64,000 nucleotides of DNA, taken from Bacteroidales bacterium. GTDB lineage: Bacteria > Bacteroidota > Bacteroidia > Bacteroidales > F082. Under the pieces are notes generated by a model, which saw only the letters and a list, made by a program, of their open reading frames with translations, searched no databases and was not told the origin of the DNA. The translations under genes were made by a program, and so were the position numbers. How positions within the stretch are numbered: the stretch's first letter is position 1; every line of letters begins with the position of its first letter. Shown one piece after another: positions 27,930 through 38,407 of the stretch. The stretch covers positions 1 through 64,000 of the forward strand of contig JAUYGX010000033.1 of the NCBI GenBank assembly GCA_030690365.1, given 5' to 3'.

Positions 27930-30098
27930 TTAGTTAGCAACTGTGGGGCATGTGGGGCAGGAAATGATTTTAAATTCCGTTCTCCGGTTGGCCTGATGTT
28001 GAGCTGTAGTGCATTGCACACCATTGGAGCATCCATTTACAAGCCTGGATTCACCATAGCCTTTGGCAACAATCCGGCCTTTGGAAATACCTTTCGCAAG
28101 GATATAGTTAACGGCAGCATCGGCCCTGCATTGCGAGAGTTTCAAGTTGTAATCATCACTACCCCGACTATCGGTATGCGACGACAATTCGATGATCATA
28201 TCCGGAAAATCATTCATGAGCTTTACCAGCCGGTTCAATTCTTCGGCAGCTCTGGGTTTGATATCACACTTATCATAATCGTAATAAATTTTATCCAGCC
28301 TGATGACTTCGTCAATGGTAGGTTGTTGCATGCTTAATTTCAGCGTTACATAAAGGTCTTTACTTCTGTCGAGTGCTTTGGTAGTTTCATTCACTGCTTC
28401 ACTGCTAAGCCATCCCTTTTGTTCACCTGAAACTTTAAAATCGCTGGATTGTTCCAACTGAAAGAAAAATGTTCCGTCTTCCGATGTTATCCGGGTGTTT
28501 GAATGATTTAAATCCATGTTTTTACAGGTAACTGTAACGCCTGAAACAGGTTGGTTGTTCCGGCTGTTGGTTACCACACCCGACAAAGTAAACCGCGGAT
28601 CGTTGTGCGTGAGCGTTCTTTCAATCAGCGAGTTGGTAAAGTCATCCTTTGAGATGTTGGCCGCCGTTGTGGTTATATTGTTCAATAATCCCTGTATCCG
28701 GTAATTATCAGCCGGCAATTCTTCCACCCAAAGAATTCCGTCCGGGTCGGTCATTCCCTGATAGATGATATTGGATTTTTCATCTTTTAAAGTGACCGAA
28801 ACATAAGGCAATGGGATGGAAGTGTATTTATCGAGTACCGTAATTTTAACCATGGGGTTTAGCGATGGTTCTTGCGGCACGATGGTTTTCGCAGCAAAAT
28901 AGGCTATACAATCGGTTTCGGATGTGCCAAACCTGTTGGTGGAAACATATCCACTTTCGAGTTGATCGGTTGTGGTGAGTGAAAAATCGTCGAAACTTGA
29001 GTTTATAGGTGCTTTCAGGTTTACCGGGGCAGTGAAATTTGTTCCTTCGTTCTTAGAAACGAATACATCCAGGCCACCTAAACCCGGCAATCCGTTAGAG
29101 GCAAAATACAAATTGCCGGAGTTGTCAAATGTGGGGAAGATTTCATTTTCGGAAGTGTTTAGGACTGAGATATTTATTGGTTCCGACCAGGTGTTATCGA
29201 CTTGTTTGGTACAAAAATACAAGTCCATACCGCCTTTTCCTCCGGGTTTATCGGAGGCAAAAACCAACATGTTTCCATCATTTCTAAGTGCAGGGTGTGC
29301 CACATTGTAGCTGCTGTTGTTGAATTTGAACAAATCGACCTGGTTCCATTTTCCATCTTTGAGGATGGCCGCTGAAATTTGTAACTTCCGGGTATTGACA
29401 TCGGATTCCTGGAGCGATTTTTTATTGATGGTTGTAAAATAGAGCGTGCTTCCATCGCCCGACAAGGTGGCCGGACCATCATTGTAACTGCTCATGACCT
29501 CTTTGGCAAAAGGTGTCAACTTACTGAAACTAATATCTGTTGCATATAATTTTGTAAATCCTTTTCCGGTCCAGTCGCTTTTGCCGGTGCCATCTCCTTC
29601 GGCGGTTACTACAAAACCATTTCTGGTTTGGATGTTCGAAAATACAGATTTTGAATACTTTACTGTCATGTTTGTAACATCATACTTATCTTCATCTATC
29701 ATGAGTTCATCATACATGTCAATAGATTTGATGAGATTTGCAGCCTTCTCTCCGGGATTTTTTTCCTGATACAGGAGGGCATTCTGTCTGGCTTCGGCAA
29801 TATTTCCCTGCACCCGTAACAATTGAATAAATTCATACCTGTCCTCCGTGTTCGATTCTTTCATGGTAACCACCGAGCGATATACCGCAATTGCGTTATC
29901 AATATTATTGATTAGTTGGTAAGATATGGCGAGATTTTTGGTGGCAGCATAATCGCCTGGCGACTTCTCAAGATATTGCACGTATAATGGAATGGCTTCG
30001 CTGTATTCGTACAGTTTAAACTTTTTATCTGCCTGCGATTTTTGTGCCAAAAGCGAAATTCCTGATAGGCACAGGAGCATGATGACTAAATTTTTCAT
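27930..30098 (-). CDS. OmpA-family protein with TPR, PD40 propeller and CarboxypepD_reg-like domains (PorE-like)
   Basis: C-terminal OmpA motif DKIYYDYDKCDIKPRAAEELNRLVKLMNDFPDMIIELSSHTDSRGSDDYNLKLSQCRADAAVNYI; central PD40 repeats. Confidence 0.9.
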   Translation of the reverse strand: MKNLVIMLLCLSGISLLAQKSQADKKFKLYEYSEAIPLYVQYLEKSPGDYAATKNLAISYQLINNIDNAIAVYRSVVTMKESNTEDRYEFIQLLRVQGNIAEARQNALLYQEKNPGEKAANLIKSIDMYDELMIDEDKYDVTNMTVKYSKSVFSNIQTRNGFVVTAEGDGTGKSDWTGKGFTKLYATDISFSKLTPFAKEVMSSYNDGPATLSGDGSTLYFTTINKKSLQESDVNTRKLQISAAILKDGKWNQVDLFKFNNSSYNVAHPALRNDGNMLVFASDKPGGKGGMDLYFCTKQVDNTWSEPINISVLNTSENEIFPTFDNSGNLYFASNGLPGLGGLDVFVSKNEGTNFTAPVNLKAPINSSFDDFSLTTTDQLESGYVSTNRFGTSETDCIAYFAAKTIVPQEPSLNPMVKITVLDKYTSIPLPYVSVTLKDEKSNIIYQGMTDPDGILWVEELPADNYRIQGLLNNITTTAANISKDDFTNSLIERTLTHNDPRFTLSGVVTNSRNNQPVSGVTVTCKNMDLNHSNTRITSEDGTFFFQLEQSSDFKVSGEQKGWLSSEAVNETTKALDRSKDLYVTLKLSMQQPTIDEVIRLDKIYYDYDKCDIKPRAAEELNRLVKLMNDFPDMIIELSSHTDSRGSDDYNLKLSQCRADAAVNYILAKGISKGRIVAKGYGESRLVNGCSNGVQCTTAQHQANRRTEFKIISCPTCPTVAN

Positions 30099-30107
30099 GG
30101 CGCAATT

Positions 30108-31040
30108 TTAAAAGTATCTGTTGTTTTGATTTCTGTCGGGTGTTCCTTTTTTACCAAACTGATACCCGAGAAATATTTCATGCGAGCCCGAATTGAAATG
30201 ACGCAGACTGGATGTGGTCATGTCGTACGAATATCCAAATGCAAGCATTCCAAACCGACCTTTGACGGCAAAAGTGAAAGCATCGCCCGTGCGGTACGAA
30301 ACTCCCAATCCAAACTTACGCTGGTACCAAATATCCATGGCAATGTCGGCCTCAACAGGTGCTGCGGTTACATATTTGACAAGGAGTGCAGGTCGAAGCT
30401 CAATATTCTCATCCACAGTTACCCGATAACCACCATACAGGAAAAAATGTGGTTTGATGATCCTGGTTAGTGGTGCTGCATTTTCAAACGAAAGCATGCG
30501 CGGAATGGAGAAACCGATATAGAATTTGTTGGTATAATACAACGTTCCCAATCCTAAATAGGGAATGGTTAGTTTGTCGGTAACGTAGAGTGGATCTGTT
30601 GGATCGATGTTCTCAAGTTTTGAAAAATCGGAATTCAGCATACAAAAACCTGCTTTTATACCTACCGATAGTGTACCCCGATCTGTAACGCGGACATGAG
30701 ATGCCAGACTTAGATCGGCAGAAGTGCTGTTGGTAATCCCCAGTTTATCACTGATCACAGTCACTCCAAGAGCAAGTACCTTATTAATTACCTTGCTTTC
30801 CGCGTTAAACGAAAGAGTATTGGGGGAACCTTCAAAGCCCGACCATTGATTCCTGTATCTAAGACTTGCGCTGGCATTGTCGTTGGCTCCTGCATAGGCA
30901 GGATTGATTTCCAGGTTGCTGTTAAACTGATTTTGAGTGTATTGTAGTTCCTGTTGTGCCTGTACCATCAACGTACACAGCACCATGACCAGTAAGATGA
31001 ATTTTTTCATTTTCAGCATTTTAGTGTTAGTATCTGACAT
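30108..31040 (-). CDS. T9SS-associated membrane protein PorP/SprF family
   Basis: QELQYTQNQFNSNLEINPAYAGANDNASASLRYRNQWSGFEGSPNTLSFNAE is the characteristic PorP/SprF N-terminus. Confidence 0.93.
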   Translation of the reverse strand: MSDTNTKMLKMKKFILLVMVLCTLMVQAQQELQYTQNQFNSNLEINPAYAGANDNASASLRYRNQWSGFEGSPNTLSFNAESKVINKVLALGVTVISDKLGITNSTSADLSLASHVRVTDRGTLSVGIKAGFCMLNSDFSKLENIDPTDPLYVTDKLTIPYLGLGTLYYTNKFYIGFSIPRMLSFENAAPLTRIIKPHFFLYGGYRVTVDENIELRPALLVKYVTAAPVEADIAMDIWYQRKFGLGVSYRTGDAFTFAVKGRFGMLAFGYSYDMTTSSLRHFNSGSHEIFLGYQFGKKGTPDRNQNNRYF

Positions 31041-34000
31041 CTATGTAGGAAGCTCTTTCGTTTCCGGTGGGGAGCGTGAGTATGATGAAATAAGTACCCT
31101 GAACTAATTTGGTTCCATCCTGGTTAACGGCCTTCCAGTCGTTTTGATAATCATCACTTTGATATACCATGTTGCCCCAGCGGTTAAATACCTTGATGGC
31201 GATGGATTCACAACAAGATGAGTTTATAATTTCAAATACATCATTAATCCCATCATCGTTGGGTGTTATTCCGTTGGGGATGCTCATATTTCCAAACTGA
31301 CAACAGGTGATCGTGTCGCAAGGGGTGTTGCATGCAATCATGGGAAGACAGACCATCCCGAGAGAATCGGTGCAGCATGCTGTTGCAGCCAAACCAAGTT
31401 CTGGATCATAAATTCCATTGTGTCCTGTCAGGTACATGCAAAAACTTTCCAGGTTGGCATCTGCCGACAGAAGGGTGACTGTATAGGGACCTCCGGTTTC
31501 GCCGATACCTATGGGTGGATGGGGTTCCACGAAAGTGGAGTCGAGTACAACACTGTTGTCTGCCATATGGAAGTCAACCTGATAAAGTGGAAACGGTGAG
31601 TTGTTTTTTACGTAGAAGGTGTATTTGATCTGGTCACCGGAGCAGTAGAGCGAATCGCCTACAATGTTGGCGCAGGTGGGTTCAACCAGCTGGCAATCGA
31701 AACTCAAGGTATCAGTACACAACACATTTCCCTTTACATCGATTATGCTCACAAGCACAATGTGAGGGACTGTTGAGGTTCCGGTGAGACAGAAAGAGGC
31801 GAAATCAGGATAATTTCCGGGAGAAATCCCTCCTTCAGGAGCCTTAATTTTTATATGACTGGTGCTTACCGGTGGAATAATACTCCATCCCGACAAAAAG
31901 GCAAACTGGGTTCCTTCGATGCCGGTAAAATCAATGAAAGCAATGTTTTCGGCATAATAGTTATTTAAAAGTGAGAGATCGTAACAGCATTTGGTCGGAT
32001 CGTTTTCGACAGCTGTGATTGAAACCGCACCACAGGGATCACAGGTGGGAATATCAACACAGTAAAGAATGCTGTCCATGCAACAAAATTGCGGGTATTG
32101 TCCGTTGGTGCCGGGTTCGGTATTCTGGTCGCAGGCGGATATAAAGAAACATCCGTTTGTAGCATCATTCGAAACAAGCAAGGTGGTTTCGATGGTTGCC
32201 GAGAATTGTCCGGGCAATAAATCAGGTATGGGAATAAACCGCGGATTAGCAATAATATCTGTATTTTGAGAGTAGAGTGTAATGCCACGCATGGTGAAAA
32301 CAGAATTATTTTGAATGCTGAACTCCATTACCTGATTACCATCCTTACATGTTGCACCGATATTCAGCACCGAAACGCAGGAAGTATCCACAGCAACACT
32401 ACAGCCTTCATTTTCTAATATCCTGACGCAAACCGTGTCGATTTGAGGTGCAATTCCCGTGATGAATGAAACCGTTAATTGGTTGATGCCGCTTCCGGCA
32501 AAACAAATCTTTCCCAAAGTTTGAAATCCGGCGGTATCAAGTGGGAGTCCATTATAATCGGAAGTTTCGGTAAAATCAACCTGGCTGGGCGATTGATAAG
32601 AGATGATACTCCAATCGTTGTCGTTCGATACACTTGAAATGGCTAAATTATCTGATGAAATAGAAATCCCGGTAAAATAATCCTGCATAAACGTGTTTGA
32701 AACTTCAATCAAATAACAACAATCCCCTTCCACCATCGGAGTGATTTTTGCATCGATGTAACTACAGGTGTCTTGTTCAATAAAGTGATTTCCAAAGCTG
32801 AGTGTGTCGATGGATAGTCCTCCGATGGTCGTTGCTGTGTAGGTACCTGGAAAAACAGGTTCTGTTTGCTGCCAGTTGAGCTGATTTTCTTCTGATATAG
32901 TGTAGGAAACACCTACTGGCAGGTCATCGAAGCAATAGTAACCGTTTTCGTCTGTTGTGGTTGTCTGGGTGGTTCCACCACTCAGATTGATAGTCCAGTT
33001 CGGGAGTTTGGGTTCGTTACTGTCCCAGTTTCCATTTTCATTCAGGTCGCTGTATTTGAATCCACATAAGGAACCAAGCTGAGTTTGCTCACTCATATTG
33101 CCAAAAACCAAGCTGTCTTCAACTTGTCCTGCCAACAGCGAAAGAGTATAATTCCCCGGTGATGGTGGTGTTGTTTGTTCCCAGCCTTCCTGATTTTCCT
33201 CGGCAATGATGTAGGTCCCTGCTGGCAAGTCACTAAAACAAAAGCTACCTAATGAGTCGGTTGTGGTAGTTGAAGTCAATGTTCCGCTTAGGTTGATTGT
33301 CCAGTCTTCCAGACCAGGTTCATCTGTATCCCAGAATCCGTTTCCATTCAGATCATTAAATTTAACTCCACAAATACGCGAAGGGCAGGCAATCGTAATG
33401 GCATCGAGGAAATTTCCCCCGGCCGATGACCCGCCAACGGGCAGTGAAATAAAACTCAGTACATAATTGGTGACACTACCACTGGGGAAGGTATAGCTTA
33501 CGCTGTTCAGTGTCCAGGCTGTGGTAACAGCACTAAACGTTCCGAGTATTACCTGTGTCCCGCTGCCAAGTGGAGCCGGCTCTATGGCCACACTCATATC
33601 GTTGGCAAACCCAACACGGCCCCTATGGGCAAATGAAATGGTTGTTGTACTTCCTGGTGTAATTGTAAAGTCCTGATAAAGTGTGCCAACCGTATGTGCA
33701 TTGAGTTCAATAAATTGGTTGCCCGAATAGGAGGGTACATTCTGAAAACCATCACCCCATACTTCGATGTATTCTTCAGTTGTATTCCAACAAGGGATGA
33801 GTTCCGGATCGAAAAACCCTTGTTCTCCTTCACCAACAACCTGATTATCTTCAAAGTCGGAATTACACAGAAAATTGCATGTATCTATATAAGCAGTGAT
33901 ACACACAGCATTTGTTTCAACCGGGTAGATGGTGTAACCTCCGGTGGTTGATTTTGCACTAAAGCCTGCGGTATTGCAATCAACCATCCCATTAACAGCC

Positions 34001-36174
34001 GTGTCAGGAATTTGTGCTTCAAACAAAAATGTATAACTGGCACCAGGAGACAGGGTGTACCCCGGATTGAAAGTGAATTTAACACCTCCATCTGAAATTG
34101 TTGACCCCCAGGTGCCTGTAGTGCAGGGTAAACCGGTTGCCGGCCAGCCTGTGCAGATATTTTGTGTGCTTGTATATTCAGCAGTATAGTTGCCATCTGG
34201 TATCGCAGGCAGCATCTGCATCTGGAAATCATTTGGAATGAGTGATGAGTTAGGACTACCCAGAATTGTCAGGTTTCCGGGCTGTGGAATCCTATCAATA
34301 ACCACCAGGCTGTCCACAGCAATTGTTCCCGTATTCCTGATAGTAATCTCATATTGAACGGTTGAATTCGGACTTCCGAAGCCATTGTAAGTGAAATCCG
34401 GGTCAAGGTCACCCTTTACTTTTTTGTCAATGCCAATTGCTGCAAAAGCACAAATATTGAACGTAGTCCTGCACAGGTTTTGTGGATCGGGAAGATTAGA
34501 CCCTGAAATAACTGTCCATATCGTATTCGATCCGCCAAGTGCGCCGTTACGAACAACGGCTTGAAAACATATCTTGTAGATGTTGGTGCCAAATGCCAGA
34601 TCAGGTAAATTAAATTGAATATTGGAAGAGGGTACAATATCAGGATCGGATGAGAACCCGGTATAAACAACGCTCGATGTGATGGCTTCGAGCCATGAAG
34701 GCAATTGAACATCATAGAGTCCGCCGGTTAAGATATAATCTCCATTGTTACGGAATTCATAGCATAAATCAAGCGTATCACCGGTGTTTTTGCAACCCGG
34801 AATATTCTGATTAAGCACACATGTCATATTAGGTTGCGGATTGTATTCAACAAAAACTTCTTCTTCGCCTTCCTCATCGCAATTCACACAATCGGCTGCT
34901 CCAGAGCCAGCGCACATATAGGTAACCTTCAGGCTGTCGATGTAAGGTGGAGTGCCTGCATCGCCACTGCACGATGAAGTCAGATCATAATACAGGTATA
35001 AACTCACCGAGTGCCCGGGAAGAAGTCCTGTTGCCTGATGTTGAAAGAGTTTTGTATTGGTTGGTGAGGCATTTTGATCAAGTGCCACATTGCCAATCAA
35101 AGGAAAAGTTCCTTGTGAACCATTGTCACAGTCAAAATAATTAATGCTGCCAACCAGGTCTGCCTGGGAAGTGGTTTGCATAACTGAATTGCTGGGGGCA
35201 CTTAACAAATGAACCTGTGGAAGGTAATTGGTTGCAATCAGGTTAAGGGGTGTGTTACCGGTATTTAAAATGTTATAGTTGAAATAGTAGGCTGTAGCCG
35301 ACATCGTTACATTGATGTTGGAGTTGGCTGCAGGGGACACAGGAATAATATAGCTGGCCGGTATAGGCCCGCGTATTGTGCTTTTCGGAACATCACAGTT
35401 GGTTCCTTTCCAGGTTACATGGCTGATAAGCGTATCACCAAGCCCTTCGCTGCAAGGCAGCTTTACTACGTAATAGAAGCAATCATTTGCATAGCGGTTG
35501 AATTCGTTGACATTGGGGGTTATCGTATTTCCACTAAGTGTATAGGTATAGTTGTTTCCAACTACCGAGGTAATTGTTCCGATTGTGGGTGCAAGCACGA
35601 TAGAAAATTCTGGATCGACAATTCTGAAACAATCCGGATTGCCAAAACACACCCTGTAGGTTACTTCAGCAGTTAATTGATTGAAAGAAAAGAAATTATG
35701 TGATAAAGTAGTAGTGTTGTTCAATATTCCGTTCGATTGGCATGAGGAGTTTTCCTCGTTAAGCAGATCGTCGGTAATTGTTGCTGTAAACAAAGCTGTT
35801 GTTGTATCACCGATGCATGCACTCGGGCAATTGAACATAAAACACAGGTTAAAGCTTATCGCACCAGTATTTGTGCAGGCCTGTAAGCTGCTTATGTTAA
35901 CCGTAATCTGGGTACCGCTATTGGTAATGGCCAGGCATTCTGGCAAATTCGCAGCACAGCTCGCGTCATAACTAACAAGGACCGGATCGTAGTCAATTAC
36001 CATAATTGCGCTGGTGGTAGCGGGTTCCCAGCCGATGGACACGTTTAATGGAAAGGATGTTCCGAGGTTATGTGCCGTAGGGAATGAGGGTTCTGCAAGC
36101 GAAAATCCGGTTATCTGGGCTTGCGTAAAACACGCCAACAGAATTAATATGGATAGTAACAATACTTTTTTCAT
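31027..36174 (-). CDS. Giant surface protein (1715 aa) with DUF11/SdrD_B-like domains and T9SS type B C-terminal domain
   Basis: C-terminus NGITPNDDGINDVFEIINSSCCESIAIKVFNRWGNMVYQSDDYQNDWKA...GTYFIILTL (gliding-motility-associated CTD); tandem CGVKFNDLNGNGFWDTDEPGL.../CGFKYSDLNENGNWDSNEPKL... modules. Confidence 0.93.
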   Translation of the reverse strand: MKKVLLLSILILLACFTQAQITGFSLAEPSFPTAHNLGTSFPLNVSIGWEPATTSAIMVIDYDPVLVSYDASCAANLPECLAITNSGTQITVNISSLQACTNTGAISFNLCFMFNCPSACIGDTTTALFTATITDDLLNEENSSCQSNGILNNTTTLSHNFFSFNQLTAEVTYRVCFGNPDCFRIVDPEFSIVLAPTIGTITSVVGNNYTYTLSGNTITPNVNEFNRYANDCFYYVVKLPCSEGLGDTLISHVTWKGTNCDVPKSTIRGPIPASYIIPVSPAANSNINVTMSATAYYFNYNILNTGNTPLNLIATNYLPQVHLLSAPSNSVMQTTSQADLVGSINYFDCDNGSQGTFPLIGNVALDQNASPTNTKLFQHQATGLLPGHSVSLYLYYDLTSSCSGDAGTPPYIDSLKVTYMCAGSGAADCVNCDEEGEEEVFVEYNPQPNMTCVLNQNIPGCKNTGDTLDLCYEFRNNGDYILTGGLYDVQLPSWLEAITSSVVYTGFSSDPDIVPSSNIQFNLPDLAFGTNIYKICFQAVVRNGALGGSNTIWTVISGSNLPDPQNLCRTTFNICAFAAIGIDKKVKGDLDPDFTYNGFGSPNSTVQYEITIRNTGTIAVDSLVVIDRIPQPGNLTILGSPNSSLIPNDFQMQMLPAIPDGNYTAEYTSTQNICTGWPATGLPCTTGTWGSTISDGGVKFTFNPGYTLSPGASYTFLFEAQIPDTAVNGMVDCNTAGFSAKSTTGGYTIYPVETNAVCITAYIDTCNFLCNSDFEDNQVVGEGEQGFFDPELIPCWNTTEEYIEVWGDGFQNVPSYSGNQFIELNAHTVGTLYQDFTITPGSTTTISFAHRGRVGFANDMSVAIEPAPLGSGTQVILGTFSAVTTAWTLNSVSYTFPSGSVTNYVLSFISLPVGGSSAGGNFLDAITIACPSRICGVKFNDLNGNGFWDTDEPGLEDWTINLSGTLTSTTTTDSLGSFCFSDLPAGTYIIAEENQEGWEQTTPPSPGNYTLSLLAGQVEDSLVFGNMSEQTQLGSLCGFKYSDLNENGNWDSNEPKLPNWTINLSGGTTQTTTTDENGYYCFDDLPVGVSYTISEENQLNWQQTEPVFPGTYTATTIGGLSIDTLSFGNHFIEQDTCSYIDAKITPMVEGDCCYLIEVSNTFMQDYFTGISISSDNLAISSVSNDNDWSIISYQSPSQVDFTETSDYNGLPLDTAGFQTLGKICFAGSGINQLTVSFITGIAPQIDTVCVRILENEGCSVAVDTSCVSVLNIGATCKDGNQVMEFSIQNNSVFTMRGITLYSQNTDIIANPRFIPIPDLLPGQFSATIETTLLVSNDATNGCFFISACDQNTEPGTNGQYPQFCCMDSILYCVDIPTCDPCGAVSITAVENDPTKCCYDLSLLNNYYAENIAFIDFTGIEGTQFAFLSGWSIIPPVSTSHIKIKAPEGGISPGNYPDFASFCLTGTSTVPHIVLVSIIDVKGNVLCTDTLSFDCQLVEPTCANIVGDSLYCSGDQIKYTFYVKNNSPFPLYQVDFHMADNSVVLDSTFVEPHPPIGIGETGGPYTVTLLSADANLESFCMYLTGHNGIYDPELGLAATACCTDSLGMVCLPMIACNTPCDTITCCQFGNMSIPNGITPNDDGINDVFEIINSSCCESIAIKVFNRWGNMVYQSDDYQNDWKAVNQDGTKLVQGTYFIILTLPTGNERASYIDVRY

Positions 36175-36178
36175 GGTC

Positions 36179-36658
36179 TTAATGTTTGATGATTTTGAAA
36201 GTTTTCAAAAGAAAGCCGTTATCAAATACCCTTAAAAAATAGATGGACGCAGGAAAGTTTTCCATAGAAATGGATGTTTCGTCAGCCCCTACATTTTGAT
36301 TAATGAGTATGGTGCCCTTGAAATCGACCAATTGGAAACTTAAGCTGATAAACTTTGCACTTTCAAGTTTCAGATGAATAAAATCCCGGGTCGGATTGGG
36401 ATAAATACTGATTGACAAGTTGATGTCTTTATAATCATCAATGCCCAGGACAAAAATCTCAAAAGGCATCTGCATCCCTTGAATAACAGTGCCATCGGGA
36501 CTTTCAATAAAGGAATATGCCACCTGACCCACCGAATAGCAGACCGTCCCACCACTACCCGATGCAGTTCCTCCAGAGGCAAGGATTGCCTCCTGGGCAT
36601 GCAATTTCTGAAATCCGAATGCTATTAGTAACATAACAAATCCAATTATATTTTTCAT
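36179..36658 (-). CDS. Small T9SS type A sorting-domain protein
   Basis: Signal peptide, GGTASGSGGTVCYSVGQVAYSF motif, CTD ISIYPNPTRDFIHL...FPASIYFLRVFDNGFLLKTFKIIKH. Confidence 0.87.
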   Translation of the reverse strand: MKNIIGFVMLLIAFGFQKLHAQEAILASGGTASGSGGTVCYSVGQVAYSFIESPDGTVIQGMQMPFEIFVLGIDDYKDINLSISIYPNPTRDFIHLKLESAKFISLSFQLVDFKGTILINQNVGADETSISMENFPASIYFLRVFDNGFLLKTFKIIKH

Positions 36659-36675
36659 GTTGATTGATGTTTAAG

Positions 36676-38031
36676 TTAAAAAGCGCGTATGGCACGAACA
36701 TGCTGTAACGCCGGTTTTGCCTGTGCATACGGGCTTCCCAGAATAAGAAAGTTGCACCAAACCTGACTATCGTTAATTTCAGTGGATGACCAGTAATAAG
36801 CCAATGCCAATGGTGTGATAGTTGAATTTCCACTGTTTAGGATAGCCAAATTTACGTTATAGCCACCTTCGTTCAACAGGAAGAGTTCCTGGTTTGCAGG
36901 TAGATACCAGTCGGAATAAATCCCTGTTCCATAATCATCATTGGTATAATCGTTGCAGAGTTTTGCCGCACTGTTTGTCATTCCTGCCTGGCCCACAATC
37001 GCAGTAGTATTCGACTGTCCGTCCCATGTGCTTTGGGCTGTAGGGCCAATTTGGAGCACTATGTTGCTCCAGACTTCATCTGTGGACATATCAATCAGGC
37101 TGCAAATCAGGCCATGCTGTCCGGTTGGGTCCACAAAAAATACTACACCACCCCCGGTAAGGTCACCTTGATGATAAATACCACTGCCCGTTGTTGAACT
37201 AATAACATAGGGATCAGGAGTTGTACCAGTGCCGGAAACACTAATATCTGTGCCGGCGGTTACTTTTGTTTCTGAACCATCCGCATTTTGCAAACCATCC
37301 AGTTTTGTTTTGTCAATCCCGCTCATAAAGCCGCTTATCGTGGTGGTGGCATCCGCATGAGTATGGTTGGTTGATGCAAAATCAGGAGTAAAATTAATCC
37401 AGTTTGTGCCATTGAATTTTATTAATTGGTCGGAAGCTGGTGCTGAAAATAAGAATGGATTGTTGGTGATTTCGTTCCACGAAGGTGTATAATTAATTGA
37501 TTTATAAAGTCCCACGTGATCTCCCCATCCATAGGCTATAGTCCAGTCGGTGATGTTGGCTGTTGAAATCCCGTTTGCCGGAGATGCACTAAATACAGGA
37601 TCGGCTTCCAAAATTCCTCCGGAAATACTTTCGGCAGTTTTTGCATATAAAGCATAGGGTACGCTGAGCAGTTGGCTGGTACCCGAAATGCTATAATTTG
37701 AGCCGCCTTCAGGATCCGTTTCAGTTTTAAGAAAATAGGGACCGCTTGCCCAGTCAATGGCTGAAAATGTGCCGTTAATTGGAGTTCCTCCACCGATTTC
37801 TAAATTGGCCAACCCATTAATACTGGTGGTTGTCAAATGTTTTTCGGCATAAACCGCAATTCCATTTGGTGTACTTTGAAGGATGCTGATCCTGACACTA
37901 ACAGTATTGGTGGTCACAAGTATTCCGTTGTTATTTCGAACTATAAACTGATAACTCATTTTTTCAGGTGCCTGAGCCAGTACATTCAGGGTGATTATGA
38001 GGATTCCGAGTAGGGTAGAAATTTTTTTCAT
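36676..38031 (-). CDS. Secreted protein with DUF1566/Lcl-like C-terminal domain
   Basis: Signal peptide, low-complexity middle, C-terminus WYLPANQELFLL...YYWSSTEINDSQVWCNFLILGSPYAQAKPALQHVRAIRAF. Confidence 0.72.
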   Translation of the reverse strand: MKKISTLLGILIITLNVLAQAPEKMSYQFIVRNNNGILVTTNTVSVRISILQSTPNGIAVYAEKHLTTTSINGLANLEIGGGTPINGTFSAIDWASGPYFLKTETDPEGGSNYSISGTSQLLSVPYALYAKTAESISGGILEADPVFSASPANGISTANITDWTIAYGWGDHVGLYKSINYTPSWNEITNNPFLFSAPASDQLIKFNGTNWINFTPDFASTNHTHADATTTISGFMSGIDKTKLDGLQNADGSETKVTAGTDISVSGTGTTPDPYVISSTTGSGIYHQGDLTGGGVVFFVDPTGQHGLICSLIDMSTDEVWSNIVLQIGPTAQSTWDGQSNTTAIVGQAGMTNSAAKLCNDYTNDDYGTGIYSDWYLPANQELFLLNEGGYNVNLAILNSGNSTITPLALAYYWSSTEINDSQVWCNFLILGSPYAQAKPALQHVRAIRAF

Positions 38032-38055
38032 GATGGATTTCTATTCATTATTTTT

Positions 38056-38331
38056 TCATTTTACTATTTCACCATTTTTAATCTTAATGGATGATTTATT
38101 TTTCAAATTTTTAAGTAACGACCTTAAAACCTCTATTTTTTCGGCAGAAACATTTGGATCGTTTTCCAAACTGACTATGGCTTCTTCAATGGAATTAAAT
38201 TCGGTTACATTGGCTTCATCCGGGCTTTTTCTGATAATAATCAAGGGGGCAGTATCAGTATGTTTTTTTGTGAATAAACAAATCAGCTTTTTAAATGTCA
38301 TTGAAATTTCTGTTAGATGTTTGTCAAACAT
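38056..38331 (-). CDS. Hypothetical protein (91 aa)
   Basis: Small ORF between secreted gene and histidine kinase. Confidence 0.45.
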   Translation of the reverse strand: MFDKHLTEISMTFKKLICLFTKKHTDTAPLIIIRKSPDEANVTEFNSIEEAIVSLENDPNVSAEKIEVLRSLLKNLKNKSSIKIKNGEIVK

Positions 38332-38407
38332 AGGCTATGAAGCGATGAAGCGCAATAGCAAACAAACAGAAGGCAGGTTTGAAAAAACTAACGGTAGGAT
38401 TTCGATT

